A DNA stretch of 64,000 nt from Phycisphaerales bacterium (GTDB lineage Bacteria > Planctomycetota > Phycisphaerae > Tepidisphaerales > Tepidisphaeraceae): the NCBI GenBank assembly GCA_020853095.1, contig JADYZN010000043.1:98662-162661 (forward strand), in the 5' to 3' direction. The position numbers and the translations under genes were made by a program. Of this stretch, positions 42,944 through 50,498 are shown one piece after another. The notes beneath the pieces are model-generated. The model was given only the letters and a program-made list of their open reading frames with translations, made no database searches and was not told the origin of the DNA. Position 1 is the stretch's first letter, and every line of letters starts with the position of its first letter.

Positions 42944-42993
42944 GGTGGGCAATGCCCATCAATTCAAAATCTGGTGGGCGATGCCCACCCTGC
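42941..42993. repeat. REP-like inverted repeat, copy 2 (GGGTGGGC-AATGCCCA family)
   Basis: Arms at about 42942-42961 and 42973-42992 are inverted copies with two or three mismatches (TAGGGTGGGCAATGCCCATC and its counterpart), separated by an AT-rich 11-nt spacer. The outer TAGGGTGGGC resembles the ends of the repeat at 41013-41081. It supplies the stop codon of the ABC exporter and fills the space before the next gene. Confidence 0.7.
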
Positions 42994-43008
42994 GAAGGCA
43001 AGAATTCA

Positions 43009-44256
43009 GTGAACGCACCGCATCAGAAACTTCGGATCATCGTCGGGGGCATGGTGGGCCAATTTCCGCTTGGCGGGGTGGCTTGGGATTATTTTCATTA
43101 TTGCCTGGGGCTGCACGAGCTGGGCCACGAGGTGTATTACCACGAAGACACCTGGGTCTGGCCGTACGATCCGATCAAGGGGTATCCCACGGATGATCCG
43201 GATTACACCGTGCGGTTCATCCGCGATTTTTTTGATGCCTACGCGCCGCACTTGTCCGGCAACTGGCATTATCTGCTGCTGCACGACAAGAGCTTTGGCA
43301 TGACCCGCGAGCGTTTTGACGAGGTCTGCCGGACGGCCGATCTGTTCATCAACGTCAGCGGGGCGTGCTTTTTCCCCGATCAACTCAATCCACGATGCCT
43401 GAAGGTCTTCATGGACACCGATCCGGGTTACAACCAGATCGTCATGGCGACCAGGCCGGCCTGGTCGGAGCACGTCGATCGCTGGGTGCGACAGGTGCGC
43501 GACCACGACCGGCATCTGACCTATGCCGAGAACATCTACGCGGCCGATTGCCTGATTCCTCGCCTGGGACTTGATTGGCAGATCACCCGACCCATCGCCA
43601 CGCTGGGCTCGTGGCAATCAATCCGGCAAACCCCGCCCCCGGCCGATGCGGCTTTCACCACGGTCATGAGCTGGAATTATTTTCGCGGCAAGCTGGAATA
43701 CAACGGGCGTGAATTTGGGGCCAAAGCGCCCGAATACGACAAATTTCACGACCTGCCCACTCGCGTGCCGGAGATTCCGATGACCCTGGCGGTGGGGGGG
43801 TATCACCAGCCGGCCGAGCAGATTCGCGCAGATGGGTGGAACTGGATCGAGGCGCGCGAATTGACCCGCACGGCCGACAATTACATGCGATTCATCGAGC
43901 GAAGCCTGGGCGAATGGTCGATCGCCAAGAACGTCTACGTGGACACCCTCAGCGGCTGGTTTTCCTGCCGGACGGCCTGTTACCTGGCGGCCGGCCGGCC
44001 GGCGGTGGTGCAGGAGACGGGGTGGTCAAGGTACGTGCCATCGGGCCGGGGGGTGTTCGCCTTCTCCACGATGGCCGAAGCGATGGATGGCCTGCGGCGG
44101 ATTCACGGCCGCTGGAAGGAACATGCCCAGGCGGCCTATGACGTGGCAAGGGAATACCTGGCCCCCGACAAGGTTTTGTCTCCGATGATCGAATCGATCT
44201 ATTCCAGCCCCCGCCGCGACCCGGCCACGCCCGGCATCATCCCGCCGAGTGGATGA
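43009..44256 (+). CDS. GT-B-like glycosyltransferase, paralogue 1
   Basis: A 415-residue protein beginning with a Rossmann-like glycine motif (IIVGGMVGQFPLGGVAWDYF) and ending in a nucleotide-sugar-binding-like region (SGWFSCRTACYLAAGRPAVV followed by QETGWSRYVPSGRGVFAFST). The GRPxVxQETG and G-x-F-x-F block with the acidic/G-rich loop suits a GT-B glycosyltransferase. It shares the same plan and many identical motifs with the protein at 44909-46069. The GTG at 43009 was chosen because the earlier ATG at 42952 would translate the REP-like repeat. Acceptor and sugar are unknown. Confidence 0.68.
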   Translation: MNAPHQKLRIIVGGMVGQFPLGGVAWDYFHYCLGLHELGHEVYYHEDTWVWPYDPIKGYPTDDPDYTVRFIRDFFDAYAPHLSGNWHYLLLHDKSFGMTRERFDEVCRTADLFINVSGACFFPDQLNPRCLKVFMDTDPGYNQIVMATRPAWSEHVDRWVRQVRDHDRHLTYAENIYAADCLIPRLGLDWQITRPIATLGSWQSIRQTPPPADAAFTTVMSWNYFRGKLEYNGREFGAKAPEYDKFHDLPTRVPEIPMTLAVGGYHQPAEQIRADGWNWIEARELTRTADNYMRFIERSLGEWSIAKNVYVDTLSGWFSCRTACYLAAGRPAVVQETGWSRYVPSGRGVFAFSTMAEAMDGLRRIHGRWKEHAQAAYDVAREYLAPDKVLSPMIESIYSSPRRDPATPGIIPPSG

Positions 44257-44264
44257 CGTGAGGG

Positions 44265-44301
44265 TTGCCGGAGGGTGAAGCGGTGTATATACTAACGTAT
44301 A
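44265..44301 (+). promoter_or_regulatory. mazEF promoter and operator
   Basis: -35 TTGCCG (44265-44270), a 17-bp spacer and -10 TATACT (44288-44293). An inverted repeat TATAC-TAAC-GTATA (44288-44301) overlaps the -10, as expected for autorepression by the MazE-MazF complex. An AGGAG box at 44305-44309 then precedes the ATG. Confidence 0.65.
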
Positions 44302-44315
44302 AACAGGAGACGCCG

Positions 44316-44552
44316 ATGACCATCAAGGTGCAGAAATGGGGCAACAGCCTCGGCCTGCGGATTCCAAAGTCGGTCGCCGACAGCACGGGGCTGAGCGCTG
44401 GTTCCCAACTGACGTTGCGGGTTGACGAGGGGGATCTGGTTCTCTCGCCGGTGCAAGTCCCATCGTTGCACGAGCTGCTGACCCGGATCAAACCGGGTAT
44501 GCAACCCGAGCGCGTTGACTGGGGCAAGCCCGTGGGCAGGGAGGCCTGGTAA
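44316..44552 (+). CDS. mazE: MazE/AbrB-type antitoxin
   Basis: A 78-residue protein starting MTIKVQKWGNSLGLRIPKSV, the swapped-hairpin AbrB/MazE DNA-binding domain, with QLTLRVDEGDLVLSPV completing it. The C-terminal third (about 45-78) is the toxin-wrapping tail. ATG 44316 has a good AGGAG box. The stop codon TAA is immediately followed by the ATG of mazF. It represses its own promoter and neutralises the toxin. The module sits between two paralogous glycosyltransferase genes. Confidence 0.92.
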   Translation: MTIKVQKWGNSLGLRIPKSVADSTGLSAGSQLTLRVDEGDLVLSPVQVPSLHELLTRIKPGMQPERVDWGKPVGREAW

Positions 44553-44882
44553 ATGCCCCGGATCACCTGCCCCAGCCGCGGCGACATCATCTGGCTCGAT
44601 TTCGATCCTCAACTCGGCCATGAACAAGCCGGCCGGCGTCCGGCGTTGGTGCTTTCCCATCGGGAATACAACCTCGCCACCGGCATGGCGATTGTTTGTC
44701 CGATGACCAGCAAGGTGGAAAAAGCCTGGCCGTTCACGGTGGTGATCGGTCCGGGCAGCGGCATCATCGCCGATCAGGTCAAGAGCGTCGATTGGCGCAG
44801 CCGTCGATCTGAGCTTAAGGACAAGGCCGATGAGGCGACCGTTGGCCGCGTGATCGCGACTTTCCTGCGGATCATCCAGTAA
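44553..44882 (+). CDS. mazF: MazF/PemK-type mRNA interferase toxin
   Basis: A 109-residue protein with the MazF fold: SRGDIIWLDFDPQLGHEQAG-type opening, GRRPALVLSHREYNLATGMA and ADQVKSVDWRSRR near the C-terminus. The arginine in RRPALVL and the threonine/serine in the PMTSK motif are the usual catalytic elements of the endoribonuclease. It cleaves single-stranded mRNA at short sequences. The start ATG directly abuts the antitoxin stop. Confidence 0.92.
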   Translation: MPRITCPSRGDIIWLDFDPQLGHEQAGRRPALVLSHREYNLATGMAIVCPMTSKVEKAWPFTVVIGPGSGIIADQVKSVDWRSRRSELKDKADEATVGRVIATFLRIIQ

Positions 44883-44903
44883 GAGCCTGTCCGGATAGGC
44901 TCT
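44882..44903 (+). terminator. Hairpin just after mazF, no U-tract
   Basis: AGAGCCT (44882-44888) and AGGCTCT (44897-44903) form a perfect 7-bp stem with an 8-nt loop. It begins at the last base of the mazF stop and ends 6 bp before the next ATG. The lack of a T-run makes termination doubtful; it may instead protect or separate the transcripts. Confidence 0.35.
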
Positions 44904-44908
44904 AAGCC

Positions 44909-46069
44909 ATGAATCACCCCCTCACCATCATCGTCGGCGGCTACATCGTCGGCTATCCGCTGGGCGGGATGACGTGGCATCATCTCAATTATCTGCTGGG
45001 GTTGATGGAGATGGGGCACGAGGTCTGGTTTCTGGAGGATTCGGGTTCGTATTCGATGCCGTACAACCCCGCGCAGCAGCGCTGCGATCCCGATCCGGCC
45101 TATGGGCTGGATTATCTGCGACAGACCTTTGCCCATTACGAGCTGCCGCCGCGATACTGTTATTATTCGCAATTCTGGGACACCTATTACGGCCTGCAAC
45201 AGCGGGAACTCGATGATCTGCTGAAGCGGGCGGACCTGTTGATTTGCGTCAGCGGCGTGACGCCCCTTCGTCCCGAACGGCCCCGCCCGCGGCGGACGAT
45301 GGTGATTGACACCGATCCGGTCTTCACGCAGTTGCGCATGGGGGAAAGCCGCGAATTTTTGGATTATTATCGCTCGTTCGACCACGTCGCCACGTTCGCG
45401 ATGCGCATCGGACAGGCTGATTGTCCGTTGCCCACGCATGGATTGAACTGGATTCCAACCCGCCAGCCGATCGCCCTGCGGCATTGGCCGGTGTCCGAAT
45501 CGACCTCGCGCACCTTCACCACCGTCGGCAAATGGGAACATGGCGGGCGGGATGTGAAGTATCTCGACAAGGTGTATCGTTCGAGCAAAAGCCACGAATG
45601 GATGAAGCTGATCGACCTGCCGTCGCGCGTTTCCTGGCAGATGGAACTGGCGATGCAGGCGATGCCGGCCGAGGTGCATCAACGGTTCACCGAGCGTGGC
45701 TGGTCCCTGGTGGACCCCGAACCGGCATCCATCTCGCCGCAGGCGTTTGCGAGATATATTCAGGATTCGGCCGGCGAATTCACCGTGGCCAAGGAAATTT
45801 ACGCCGGCCTGCCCAGCGGCTGGTTCAGCGATCGCAGTGCCGCGTTTCTGGCCAGCGGCCGGCCGGTGGTGACGCAGGAGAGCGGTTTTGGTCGATGGTT
45901 GCCCACGGGCGAGGGATTGTTCGGCTTTTCCACGCCGCACGAGGCGGCCGGCGCCCTGCAAACAATCGCTTTGGATTATCCCCGCCACGCCCGGGGCGCC
46001 CGACGGATCGCCGAGGAATTTTTCGATGCCCGCGCGGTTTTAGCGGAATTGTTGCAACGGGCGTTGTAG
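44909..46069 (+). CDS. GT-B-like glycosyltransferase, paralogue 2
   Basis: A 386-residue protein with the same layout as paralogue 1: an N-terminal glycine motif (IIVGGYIVGYPLGGMTWHHL, then LMEMGHEVWFLED), a central DTDPVFTQLRM motif (compare DTDPGYNQIVM in paralogue 1) and a C-terminal SGWFSDRSAAFLASGRPVVT-QESGF-GEGLFGFST block. The shared motifs indicate gene duplication, and both probably use related sugar nucleotides in the same glycan. Function is inferred from the GT-B-like end. A class I amidotransferase gene follows after 33 bp. Confidence 0.68.
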   Translation: MNHPLTIIVGGYIVGYPLGGMTWHHLNYLLGLMEMGHEVWFLEDSGSYSMPYNPAQQRCDPDPAYGLDYLRQTFAHYELPPRYCYYSQFWDTYYGLQQRELDDLLKRADLLICVSGVTPLRPERPRPRRTMVIDTDPVFTQLRMGESREFLDYYRSFDHVATFAMRIGQADCPLPTHGLNWIPTRQPIALRHWPVSESTSRTFTTVGKWEHGGRDVKYLDKVYRSSKSHEWMKLIDLPSRVSWQMELAMQAMPAEVHQRFTERGWSLVDPEPASISPQAFARYIQDSAGEFTVAKEIYAGLPSGWFSDRSAAFLASGRPVVTQESGFGRWLPTGEGLFGFSTPHEAAGALQTIALDYPRHARGARRIAEEFFDARAVLAELLQRAL

Positions 46070-46102
46070 TGCGGGTTTTAAGTCTTTGTCAGGAGCAGGC
46101 TT

Positions 46103-46828
46103 ATGGATCGCCCCCTGATCGGCATCACCACCGATACTCACCCCAGGCCGGATCATTATGAATCGCCGATCGCCTATGCGCGGGCGGTCGAGGCGGCGGG
46201 GGGGTTGGCGGTGTTGTTGCCGTATCACGCCGATTTGTCATTGGTTCCGCAATACGCCCGCCGATTGGATGGGATGGTCTTTTCCGGCGGCAATGACCTG
46301 AATCCACAGCATTACGGCCAAACCTTTCATCCCAAGGCCATCCCTATCGACCCGGCCCGCGAGCGGTTTGAATTGGCTTTGCTGGCCGAGGTTGAACGTC
46401 TGCGCGTGCCGATTCTTGGCATCTGTCTGGGTGCCCAGTTGATGAACATTCATCGAGGGGGAAGTCTTCTGCAATTTCTGCCGGATGTGCCAAGACACCC
46501 GCAACTCGAACACCGCAAACTGGGCGAAACCGCGCCGCGGCACAAGGTTGATCTTGATCCCGCATCGCAATTGGGGCGATGGTTGAACAAACGGGAGATC
46601 GATGCCAACTCCTCGCATAAACAGGCGGTGGATCGGCCGGGCCGGGGACTGCGGATCATCGCCACCGCTCCCGATGGGGTGATCGAAGGGATGGAGGATC
46701 CGGATTATCCATTGTTTATGGCCGTGCAGTGGCATCCCGAACGATTGCATGACGAGCCGGATCATCTGTCGATCTTCAGGTTACTGGTTGAGCGTGCCGC
46801 CGGCCGCAAGGCGGGCAACCGGCCATGA
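46103..46828 (+). CDS. Class I glutamine amidotransferase-like hydrolase (peptidase C26)
   Basis: A 241-residue protein with the triad of the PuuD/peptidase C26 branch: nucleophile Cys in ILGICLGAQLMN and His-Glu in AVQWHPERL, plus FSGGNDLNPQHYG at the oxyanion side. Known members hydrolyse gamma-glutamyl amide bonds, for example gamma-glutamyl-GABA. An AGGAGC box precedes the ATG at 46103. The end overlaps the GT4 gene by 4 bp (ATGA), so the two are coupled. Its presence in a glycan cluster suggests removal of a gamma-glutamyl group from a precursor, which is inference only. Confidence 0.85.
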   Translation: MDRPLIGITTDTHPRPDHYESPIAYARAVEAAGGLAVLLPYHADLSLVPQYARRLDGMVFSGGNDLNPQHYGQTFHPKAIPIDPARERFELALLAEVERLRVPILGICLGAQLMNIHRGGSLLQFLPDVPRHPQLEHRKLGETAPRHKVDLDPASQLGRWLNKREIDANSSHKQAVDRPGRGLRIIATAPDGVIEGMEDPDYPLFMAVQWHPERLHDEPDHLSIFRLLVERAAGRKAGNRP

Positions 46829-47928
46829 ACCGGCGAATCCTGCTGTTCATCACCGACCTTGAAATCGGCGGAACCCCATCGGTGGTCCGCGAGCTGGCCA
46901 TCCGCCTTCATCGCCCGCCGGAAGTTTGCATGCAGGTGGCCTGCTTGTCTCCCTGGGGGCCGGTGGCGGATCAGTTAAAACAGGCCGGCATCCCCGTCAC
47001 CGCCTTTGGATTGACCCGGCCATGGCAGTTGTTCAGCGCGGTTGAGCGGTTGCGTCAGTTGGTGCGCGACCAATCGATCGACACGCTGTTCAGTTTTCTG
47101 ATCCACGCCAATACGGTGGCCGCGATCGCCATGCGAAAGCTGGAGAGTGCTGTGGAGGCCGGAGGGGTTCGATTCATCCAGTCGATTCAGACCACACAGC
47201 CTTATCCCCGCTGGCACTGGTGGTTGCAGGGGTGGATTTACGGTCGGGCGAGAAAAATCGCGGTGCCTTCAACGGCGATCGCCAAAGTCGCCCGCCGGCG
47301 CAGCGGCATCCCTTCCGAACGGTTTTACATCATTCCCAACGCGGTGGAGGTCGATCATTTTCCGCGCGTGGCGGTCTTTGGCGATCCGATCACACGCATC
47401 GGGTTTCTGGGGCGGCTTGATCCGGTCAAACGGCTGCCGGTGGCGATTGCGGCGGCGTGGTCGATCCGTCAGACCCCCGCCAAGCTGTTGATATTCGGCC
47501 ATGGCGAGGCTCGCCCCACGCTGCAATCCCACCAGGAGCGGAACTTTCACGACCCGGCCCATGACTGGATCGAATGGAAAGGAGCGGTTGCCGATCCGCG
47601 GCAGGCGCTGGCACAGATGGATGTGCTGGTGCTCCCGTCGCTGGGCGAAGGGTTCGGGCTGGTGTTGATTGAAGCGATGGCCAGCGGCATCCCGGTGATC
47701 GCAAGCGCCGCCGGCGGCATCCTCGATGTCATTGAACATGAACGCACCGGATTGCTGATTCCCCCCGGCCGGCGGGATGACCGGGCCTTCGCGGCCGCGA
47801 TTTTGCGGATTCGACGCGATCCGGACCTGCGCCGACACCTGATCGACAACGCGCTGGTCGAGGTGCGGCGGCGCTTCACGTGGGACACCATCCTTCCGCA
47901 GTATCGCCGATTGCTGCGGTTGGAGTGA
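46825..47928 (+). CDS. GT4-family glycosyltransferase
   Basis: A 367-residue GT-B glycosyltransferase. N-terminal LLFITDLEIGGTPSVVRELA is the typical acceptor-side loop; C-terminal motifs are IGFLGRLDPVKRLPVAIAA, LVLPSLGEGFGLVLIEAMAS (the E-x7-E retaining GT4 motif) and GIPVIASAAGGILDVIEH. It transfers a sugar from a nucleotide donor to a lipid-linked or oligosaccharide acceptor at the cytoplasmic membrane face. It overlaps the amidotransferase gene by 4 bp and closes the plus-strand part of the cluster. Confidence 0.92.
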   Translation: MNRRILLFITDLEIGGTPSVVRELAIRLHRPPEVCMQVACLSPWGPVADQLKQAGIPVTAFGLTRPWQLFSAVERLRQLVRDQSIDTLFSFLIHANTVAAIAMRKLESAVEAGGVRFIQSIQTTQPYPRWHWWLQGWIYGRARKIAVPSTAIAKVARRRSGIPSERFYIIPNAVEVDHFPRVAVFGDPITRIGFLGRLDPVKRLPVAIAAAWSIRQTPAKLLIFGHGEARPTLQSHQERNFHDPAHDWIEWKGAVADPRQALAQMDVLVLPSLGEGFGLVLIEAMASGIPVIASAAGGILDVIEHERTGLLIPPGRRDDRAFAAAILRIRRDPDLRRHLIDNALVEVRRRFTWDTILPQYRRLLRLE

Positions 47929-47968
47929 TCGTTTTGAAAGTCGCCAAGACGGGCGGGCCGTCGCAACT

Positions 47969-48898
47969 TCAATCGTATTTTTCCGGTTCTTCCCCTTTAG
48001 GGCGTGATTTCCAGCGGCGGTGAACCCATAAATACTGTCCGGGGTCCTGTCGGATGAAATCTTCGATGGCCCTGGTGTAACGCTGGGTGATGTATCGCAG
48101 GGGATCTTCCTGATTTTTCCAATCCTCCGGTCGGATGAGGTCCTGCACGGCACACTGGAAGCGAAACTGGTTGTCCAGCCGCCGGGCGTATCCCACCACG
48201 ATCGGGACGTTGTATTCCATCGCCAGCAGGCCGATGGATTTGTAGGTGCTGGCCTTGCGGCCAAAGAAATCGACGAAGATTCCCTTTGATCCGGCGTTCT
48301 GATCGGCGATCAGCGCCACCGCGCCCCCTTGTTCCAGCACCTGCGAGACCTCTCCGGTGGCTCCTTTTTTGGCGATGATCCGCTGTCCTTTTTTCTCGCG
48401 CACCCCCAGCAGCCAGTGGTTGACGTGGGGATTGTCCAGCGGCCGGGCGATGGCGGTGGAATCAAACCCCAGCGTCGCCATGACGTAGCCGAGAATTTCC
48501 CAATTGCCGTAATGGCCGGTCAGCAGAATGATCCCCTGATTTTTTTTCAGCAGCAGAGCCAGCACTTCACGGAACGCATCCAGCTCGACGTATTTCGCCC
48601 AGGTGTCGATGTGGACCATCCGGGTGGTGAACAGCACCTCGACAAAGAGCATGAACAGTTGCCTCATGCTCCGCCGGGCAAGGTCCTGTCGTTGCTTTTC
48701 GCTCAGGTCAGGGAAACTGCGGCGAAGATTCGCCAGCGCCCGCTCGCGATGTTTGCGGTCGACGGCGTACATGAAATCGCCCAGCCAACCGGCCGTGCGC
48801 AGGTTCCGTTCCACGGGGAAACAGTGCAGCCCCATCGTCACCAGCCGCAAACCCAGATATTGCAGCCGGTCAATCCAGTCGATCCGCTCTTTGGCCAT
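47969..48898 (-). CDS. LpxL/HtrB-type lipid A (or glycolipid) acyltransferase
   Basis: A 309-residue membrane-associated acyltransferase. The catalytic motif is LTGHYGNWEILGYV (H-x4-E), and IGLLAMEYNVPIVVGYARR and IEDFIRQDPGQYLWVHRRWK are conserved blocks of the Kdo2-lipid A lauroyl/myristoyl transferase family. One N-terminal hydrophobic stretch anchors it. It adds a secondary acyl chain to lipid A or a related glycolipid. It converges on the GT4 gene. The ATG at 48898 has a -10 hexamer nine bases upstream. Confidence 0.9.
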   Translation of the reverse strand: MAKERIDWIDRLQYLGLRLVTMGLHCFPVERNLRTAGWLGDFMYAVDRKHRERALANLRRSFPDLSEKQRQDLARRSMRQLFMLFVEVLFTTRMVHIDTWAKYVELDAFREVLALLLKKNQGIILLTGHYGNWEILGYVMATLGFDSTAIARPLDNPHVNHWLLGVREKKGQRIIAKKGATGEVSQVLEQGGAVALIADQNAGSKGIFVDFFGRKASTYKSIGLLAMEYNVPIVVGYARRLDNQFRFQCAVQDLIRPEDWKNQEDPLRYITQRYTRAIEDFIRQDPGQYLWVHRRWKSRPKGEEPEKYD

Positions 48899-48907
48899 GC
48901 TCGCGGG

Positions 48908-48913
48908 ATTGTA
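48908..48913 (-). promoter_or_regulatory. -10 hexamer 9 nt before the acyltransferase ATG
   Basis: On the minus strand TACAAT (48913-48908) ends nine bases before the ATG at 48898. No Shine-Dalgarno is present. A clear -35 was not seen. Confidence 0.4.
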
Positions 48914-48962
48914 GTGAGGAACATCGCTTGATGCACCCGGCCGGCGGGGTTAGAAGGAGGAC

Positions 48963-49334
48963 ATGGAACAAACTCCCATTTTGGCTTTGGTTCGCGACCT
49001 GCTGTTCGCCTCGAAAATCACCGGCGAGGCCGCCGCGCAGGGCGTCGTGGTGAAGATCATCCGCAGTCCGTCCGCTCTGGCGGATCAGGCCGGCCGGCTG
49101 TTGCTGGTGGATTTGAACCTTCCCGACGCCATCGGGGCCGCCGTGGAATGGAAAAACCGCCACAATCGCCCGGCGATTGGATTTGTCTCGCACACCGATG
49201 TTGACGCGATTCAACAGGCCCGCTCGGCCGGCCTCGATAAAATTCTCTCCCGCGGCCAATTCGTCCAGCAGCTCGCGGAATTGCTGGTTTGTCATGACAA
49301 ATCCGGCATTGTGCCAACTCCGGATGCGCCATAA
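48963..49334 (+). CDS. Receiver-like (pseudo-response-regulator) protein
   Basis: A 123-residue single-domain protein resembling the CheY receiver fold. The putative phosphoacceptor Asp lies in LLLVDLNLPDAIGAAVEW (about residue 45), a Ser is at the switch position (GFVSHTD), and the terminal lysine appears in GLDKILSRG. The N-terminal acidic pair is reduced to one residue (ALVRDLLFASKI), so phosphorylation may be weak or absent. A good AGGAGG box precedes ATG 48963. It is divergent from the acyltransferase gene and 51 bp before the aldolase. Its partner is unknown. Confidence 0.65.
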   Translation: MEQTPILALVRDLLFASKITGEAAAQGVVVKIIRSPSALADQAGRLLLVDLNLPDAIGAAVEWKNRHNRPAIGFVSHTDVDAIQQARSAGLDKILSRGQFVQQLAELLVCHDKSGIVPTPDAP

Positions 49335-49385
49335 AATAACCGGACGGGTTGATGAACAACCTGCCTAACCGAACGGAGTTGATTT

Positions 49386-50399
49386 ATGCCGCTGATGACG
49401 ACCAAACCCATGTTCGACCTGGCCTATGATGGCGGATTCGCCGTCGGGGCGTTCAACGTCAACAACATGGAGATCACGCAGGGGATCATCGAAGCCTGCG
49501 CCGCCGAAAAAAGCCCGCTGATTCTGCAGATTTCCAAGGGCGCGCGCAAGTACGCCAAGATGAACTACCTCAAGCACATCATCGACGCCGCCGTCGAGGA
49601 ATACCCCGAGCTGCCCATCGCCATCCACCTGGATCACGGCGACACGGTGGACCTGGTCAACACCTGCATCCGCGACGGTTTTACCAGCGTCATGATCGAT
49701 GGTTCGCACCATCCTTATGAGGAAAACGTGAAGGTTTCGGCCGACGCCGTCAAGTCGGCCCACGCCGCCGGCGTGGTGGTCGAGGCCGAACTGGGGATGC
49801 TCGGCGGCATCGAAGAAGACGTTGTCGGCCTCAGTGCCGAAGAATACGAGAAAAACGTCGAAAAATTCCTGACCGATCCGGTTCAGGCGGCCGACTTCGC
49901 CAAACGCACCGGCATCGACAGCCTCGCGGTTGCCATCGGGACCAGCCACGGCGCGTATAAGTTTAAGCACGAAGCCAAGTTGGCGTTCAACCGCATCGAA
50001 CAGATCATGAAAACCTGCCCGGGTTTGCCGCTGGTCATGCACGGCAGCAGCAGCGTGCCGCAGGAATTCATCGACCTGGTGAACAAATATGGCGGCAAGA
50101 TGCCCAATGCCAAAGGCGTCCCGGAAGATCAGATTCACATGGCCGTCAGCAAGTATGGCGTTTGTAAAGTCAACATTGACACGGACTTGCGTCTGGCTTT
50201 GACCGCCAAGATTCGCGAGGTTTTCGCCACCAAGCCCAGCGAGTTTGACCCGCGCAATTATCTTGGCCCCGGACGCGAGGCGATCATCGGCATGGTTCGG
50301 CGTAAACTGCACGTTCTCAACAGCGCCGGCAAGGCCGAAGCGGTCATCCGGCAATGGGAAAAACTGGGCAAACCCCTGCCGTCGTTTTATAAGAAATAA
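49386..50399 (+). CDS. fba: Class II fructose-bisphosphate aldolase
   Basis: A 337-residue zinc aldolase. The conserved zinc and substrate motifs are present: FAVGAFNVNNMEI, AIHLDHGDTVD, SVMIDGSHHPYEEN, VVEAELGMLGG, IGTSHGAYKF, LPLVMHGSSSVPQEF and KVNIDTDLRLA. It cleaves fructose 1,6-bisphosphate into dihydroxyacetone phosphate and glyceraldehyde 3-phosphate, in glycolysis and gluconeogenesis. The length and the C-terminal DPRNYLGPGREAI segment fit the Calvin-cycle-type subfamily. The start ATG has an ACGGAG box. Confidence 0.95.
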   Translation: MPLMTTKPMFDLAYDGGFAVGAFNVNNMEITQGIIEACAAEKSPLILQISKGARKYAKMNYLKHIIDAAVEEYPELPIAIHLDHGDTVDLVNTCIRDGFTSVMIDGSHHPYEENVKVSADAVKSAHAAGVVVEAELGMLGGIEEDVVGLSAEEYEKNVEKFLTDPVQAADFAKRTGIDSLAVAIGTSHGAYKFKHEAKLAFNRIEQIMKTCPGLPLVMHGSSSVPQEFIDLVNKYGGKMPNAKGVPEDQIHMAVSKYGVCKVNIDTDLRLALTAKIREVFATKPSEFDPRNYLGPGREAIIGMVRRKLHVLNSAGKAEAVIRQWEKLGKPLPSFYKK

Positions 50400-50430
50400 C
50401 TTTTTTCGCAGCCAATGCGCCGCGACCATT

Positions 50431-50458
50431 CCCCTCTCCCGGCATTCCGGGAGGGGGC
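50431..50458. repeat. Short palindrome CCCTCTCCCGG / CCGGGAGGGGG
   Basis: An inverted repeat with arms of about 11 nt around a short ATT loop lies between the aldolase and slyD. It resembles the CCCTCTCCC-type palindromes common in intergenic DNA of GC-rich bacteria. It could also cap the fba mRNA; there is no T-tract after it. Confidence 0.5.
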
Positions 50459-50498
50459 AAGGGTCGGGGCATTCAGACTCAAGCCTGCTGGGAACCCG

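Noticed and set aside
42952-43008. ATG at 42952 as the start of the glycosyltransferase
   Set aside because: The first 19 residues would be translated from the REP-like repeat; the GTG at 43009 is next to the conserved N-terminus.
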